A stretch of 33,771 nt of DNA from an uncultured Lachnospiraceae bacterium (GTDB lineage: Bacteria > Bacillota > Clostridia > Lachnospirales > Lachnospiraceae). The translations under genes and the position numbers were made by a program. The DNA lies in contig CACZBK010000030.1 of assembly GCA_902779395.1 (NCBI GenBank), positions 1-33,771 of the forward strand, given 5' to 3'. Shown here in pieces: positions 31,575 through 33,771 of this stretch. The number at the start of each line of letters is the position of its first letter. Within the stretch, counting starts at the first letter, position 1. Below the pieces are notes generated by a model. That model was given only the letters and a program-made list of their open reading frames with translations, searched no databases and was not told where the DNA came from.

Positions 31575-31795
31575 CTAACTCTACCTCCCTGCATTTCTAT
31601 ATAGTCCTGTAAATCATCGATAATGCCCTGATTCCCGGTAGAATTGTAATTTTCATAGCAAACATCAATATAACTCAATACATCATATTTCTTGAGCAGA
31701 TCCGATAACTCAGAATATGTTTTCTTCCAAGCTTCTGCTAAAACCGGTATTAAAACCAGCTGCATATTAAGTACTTCTTTATCTCTCATACTCAT
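31571..31795 (-). CDS. DUF3791 family small protein
   Basis: The 74-residue protein has MRDKEVLNMQLVLIPVLAEA, then SELSDLLKKYDVLSYIDVCYE and GNQGIIDDLQDYIEMQGG, matching the DUF3791 pattern. Start 31795 was chosen because GAGGAG lies 10 bases upstream; an ATG 11 codons earlier has no site and would overlap the HTH gene. It overlaps the DUF3990 start by 4 bases. These proteins regularly precede DUF3990 genes, and an antitoxin or immunity role is plausible but not shown. Confidence 0.82.
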   Translation of the reverse strand: MSMRDKEVLNMQLVLIPVLAEAWKKTYSELSDLLKKYDVLSYIDVCYENYNSTGNQGIIDDLQDYIEMQGGRVS

Positions 31796-31824
31796 AACAG
31801 AAGTTCTCCTCAACATTATATTTC

Positions 31825-32019
31825 TCATGTGTTGACAGTTTTTAACTGCTCAACATCTGCCTTAAATTCCATAAGTTCCAGGACATACTCCGGCATTTTA
31901 CGTTTTCCTGCTTCCCAGTCAGTAACAGTCCTGTACGGTATATTATAATAATCACAAAATTCTTTGCGATTCATTCCCATATCTGTTCGTAATTTTTTTA
32001 TCTCATTCGCTGTATCCAT
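31825..32019 (-). CDS. Small helix-turn-helix regulator of the DUF3990 cassette
   Basis: The 64-residue protein has IKKLRTDMGMNRKEFCDYYN then IPYRTVTDWEAGKRKMPEYV, a compact XRE-type DNA-binding domain with little else. It is the first gene of the cassette. The strong promoter just upstream has a palindrome over its -35 box, the expected target for autorepression. The site before the ATG is a weak GGGTGA, so expression may be low. Confidence 0.83.
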   Translation of the reverse strand: MDTANEIKKLRTDMGMNRKEFCDYYNIPYRTVTDWEAGKRKMPEYVLELMEFKADVEQLKTVNT

Positions 32020-32046
32020 ATCGTATCACCCATTTCTATTAATACT

Positions 32047-32078
32047 ATAATAGCACTTTTAACGCATTGCATCAATGC
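32047..32078 (-). promoter_or_regulatory. Promoter and palindromic operator of the DUF3990 cassette
   Basis: On the minus strand TTGATG (32070-32075) and TATTAT (32047-32052) are 17 bases apart. GCATTG and CAATGC (32064-32078) form perfect 6-bp arms around a 3-base centre and cover the -35 box. This is the arrangement of a self-repressing HTH operon. Confidence 0.78.
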
Positions 32079-32400
32079 CCTATCACAAAAAACTGCAATA
32101 ATACACAGGATCCCCATTCACCAGATACAAAAGTCCCACCCAGCGTAACTGGTAGATAATAGGTGTGTTTTTCAATACGACCTCCGCTGATACAATAAGC
32201 CTATGAAGCAACAGTGCTTTAGCCAGAAATGAAGAAGAACTGCAGGAATTCCGCGATAAAGTAAATCTGCTGCAGAAAGAGGTTAATGAAAAAAACGCAT
32301 CATAGATAAGATCCGCACTCTTGTCGATCTTTGAACATTTCCTGAGGAGACCGCGGATGAAAGATAAGTGTGAACTTCCCACAAAATTAACTATCGACGC
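32079..32400. other. Gene-poor stretch with probable gene fragments
   Basis: No intact gene is seen. On the plus strand about 32207-32304 there is an open frame of coiled-coil character (NEEELQEFRDKVNLLQKE) ending in TAG, which looks like the tail of a lost gene. Near 32355 a very short frame (MKDKCELPTK) with an upstream GGAG runs to TAA at 32403. Neither can be assigned. The minus-strand open frame over 32083-32382 appears to be antisense noise. Confidence 0.45.
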
Positions 32401-32735
32401 CTAAAAACCCTCGTCTTCATCATCCCATTCGTCCCAATCAGGGTACTGTTCTAGGATTCCAACCGACTTGATCAATTTCGGGTCCGATCTTTGAGATTCA
32501 TCCTCTATCTTCTGCACATGGATTGTAAACATCCAATCATCGCCGTAATCATAGTGCAGCGAAAAATTCTGTCCTTTAACCAGTTTAATCTTATCGATAG
32601 CTATGTCTGTTGACGGACCACCATCTTCCGGACCATACTCATAACTGTCATCGCTATACATCCTATTATCCATGCAAAACTCGTAAAGATGCTCATGGAC
32701 AAAATCAAACGAAGGGAATACTTCCTTCACTGTTT
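32401..32735 (-). pseudogene. 5'-truncated pRiA4b ORF-3-like gene
   Basis: About 110 codons encode FDFVHEHLYEFCMDNRMY, then KLVKGQNFSLHYDYGDDWMFTIHVQKI and a very acidic tail (YPDWDEWDDEDEGF). These are the pRiA4b ORF-3-like blocks that normally follow a 20-30 residue start. The only candidate start is a GTG at 32730, and the beginning of the domain is absent. Upstream sequence belongs to a transposase on the other strand. The gene was therefore cut at about 32725-32745, leaving a fragment. Confidence 0.72.
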
Positions 32736-33677
32736 CAGGAACTGTACAATCTTTCTGTTGACATCTTCTATAAAAACATCAAGAAAAGAAAGACCTGGCA
32801 CGGCTATCATGTTTTTGCTATCGACGGTTCTAAACTCCAGCTCCCAAACTCAAAAAGCAACTTTGAGGAGTTCTGCGAAATGTTCAGTGCTCATAATCAG
32901 GACAAGAAGTTTTCCATGGCTTTAGCGTCAATGGTCTATGATGTCCTTGATGACTACATCATTCATGCTTCAATCAATCCATATCTTACATCAGAAAGAC
33001 AGGCTGCACTTACTCATCTTAAGGCAATCGAAGACCTGGACATTTATCACGATTCTGTTATTATTTTTGATCGCGGTTACTATGCTGAATGGCTATTCCG
33101 TTACTGCACATCTAAAGACCATCCCTGTGTTATGCGCTTGAAGGATAAGCTTAAAATCGCACGCTCTTCACACGGCGACACAATAACAGTTCTCCCCGGT
33201 AATCCTAAAATAGGGACAGAAGATATGATGGTTCGTGTGATAGCTGTCCCTCTTGAACGCGGCGAAACAGAATATCTGGCAACAAACATCTTCGATAAAT
33301 CTTTTAGTGCCGAGATGTTTAAAGAGCTGTATTTCCTCAGATGGCCTTGTGAGAGCAAGTATTATGAGCTCAAATACCGTATAAGTCTTGAGGAATTCAA
33401 TGGTGCCACAAGCAACTCGATACGTCAGGAATTCTTTATCAACATGCTCATATCCAATCTTGCATCGCTGATAAAGAATGATGCCGATGAAACGATAGAT
33501 TCCAATGCTGATCCAAGAAACAAATATCGTTATCAGGCAAACCGCACCTTTATCATTGGACGGATCAAAAAAATCTTTCCCAAAATTCTGGCTGGAGTAT
33601 ATAAAATCTCTGTTATTGATAAAATCTTTTCAGATGCACTCAAAAAGAAATCACTACTTCAGCCTGATCGAAAGTAA
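32736..33677 (+). pseudogene. 5'-truncated IS4-type DDE transposase
   Basis: From about 32736 the plus strand encodes an IS4-like transposase core. The first catalytic aspartate is in GYHVFAIDGSKLQLP, the second in VIIFDRGYYAEW, and the glutamate in the Y-x2-R-x3-E-x6-K signature YFLRWPCESKYYELK. About 300 residues remain to a TAA at 33677. The usual 80-120 residue N-terminus is missing, and the open frame before 32730 is antisense to the pRiA4b fragment. No start codon with a ribosome binding site exists, so the element is dead. No clear terminal inverted repeat is found to 33771. Confidence 0.8.
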
Positions 33678-33771
33678 GCGCTAAATAATCCAGCGGTTTC
33701 ATAATCGTAAATAAGCCCCAGGCTGTAATAAGCCGGAGCACCTTGACAATTCACATATGATCGAGATCAGT
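33678..33771. other. Sequence downstream of the transposase remnant
   Basis: No gene or clear inverted repeat end is seen in these 94 bases. The right end of the insertion sequence may lie here or beyond the window. Confidence 0.4.

Noticed and set aside
32083-32382. 99-codon minus-strand frame
   Set aside because: Serine- and leucine-rich with no ribosome binding site, antisense to a more protein-like coiled-coil frame; treated as noise.
32610-32735. Open frame upstream of and in phase with the transposase
   Set aside because: Its translation (histidine-rich, unrelated to transposases) is the antisense of the pRiA4b-like fragment; the true transposase sequence begins near 32736.

Overview
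The window looks like a chromosomal piece of a low-to-moderate GC Clostridia genome, most likely a Lachnospiraceae member. The evidence is strong GGAGG-type ribosome binding sites, SigA-type promoters, a T-box in front of thrS, InlB-type (Listeria-Bacteroides) repeats in a large secreted protein, Rpn-family and DUF3990/DUF3791 genes, and a Gram-positive LexA box. The family assignment is inference; no 16S rRNA gene is present. Nearly everything is encoded on the minus strand.

Region 1 (1-15.8 kb) is mostly housekeeping. Read along the minus strand from high to low coordinates it holds pgi; a T-box-controlled thrS followed by a membrane TPR/MORN protein; an EF-hand-like protein; a ddl-murF-FAD dehydrogenase operon; a 1527-residue secreted repeat protein; a lone fumarase-type beta subunit with its own promoter; and tRNA-Ser(GCU) with a consensus promoter and terminator. 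Several intrinsic terminators separate these units.

Region 2 (15.8-20 kb) has a plus-strand 778-residue protein with a cyclic-nucleotide-binding-like N-terminus. It ends tail-to-tail, with a 6-base overlap, against a minus-strand pair: a four-helix membrane protein and a GtrB/DPM-type glycosyltransferase.

Region 3 (20-33.8 kb) is an accessory, defence-island-like segment, visibly more AT-rich toward its end. It holds a SWIM-SNF2 helicase with a 558-residue partner; an Rpn-family PD-(D/E)XK nuclease whose promoter carries a near-perfect LexA (SOS) box; an XRE regulator, a short ImmA-like protein and a 149-residue partner, bounded by a 25-bp direct repeat; a coupled AAA ATPase/DUF4276 (TOPRIM-like) pair; a membrane-anchored hypothetical protein; the stub of a SIR2-type gene; a compact HTH-DUF3791-DUF3990-79 aa cassette with a palindromic operator over its -35 box; and a junction where a 5'-truncated pRiA4b-ORF3-like gene abuts a 5'-truncated IS4-type transposase.

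The strongest candidates for undescribed biology are the SOS-controlled Rpn nuclease, the AAA/DUF4276 pair with its neighbours, the SNF2-SWIM/558 aa pair, and the toxin-antitoxin-like DUF3990 cassette. Decayed SIR2, pRiA4b and transposase fragments show that the island has been turning over.
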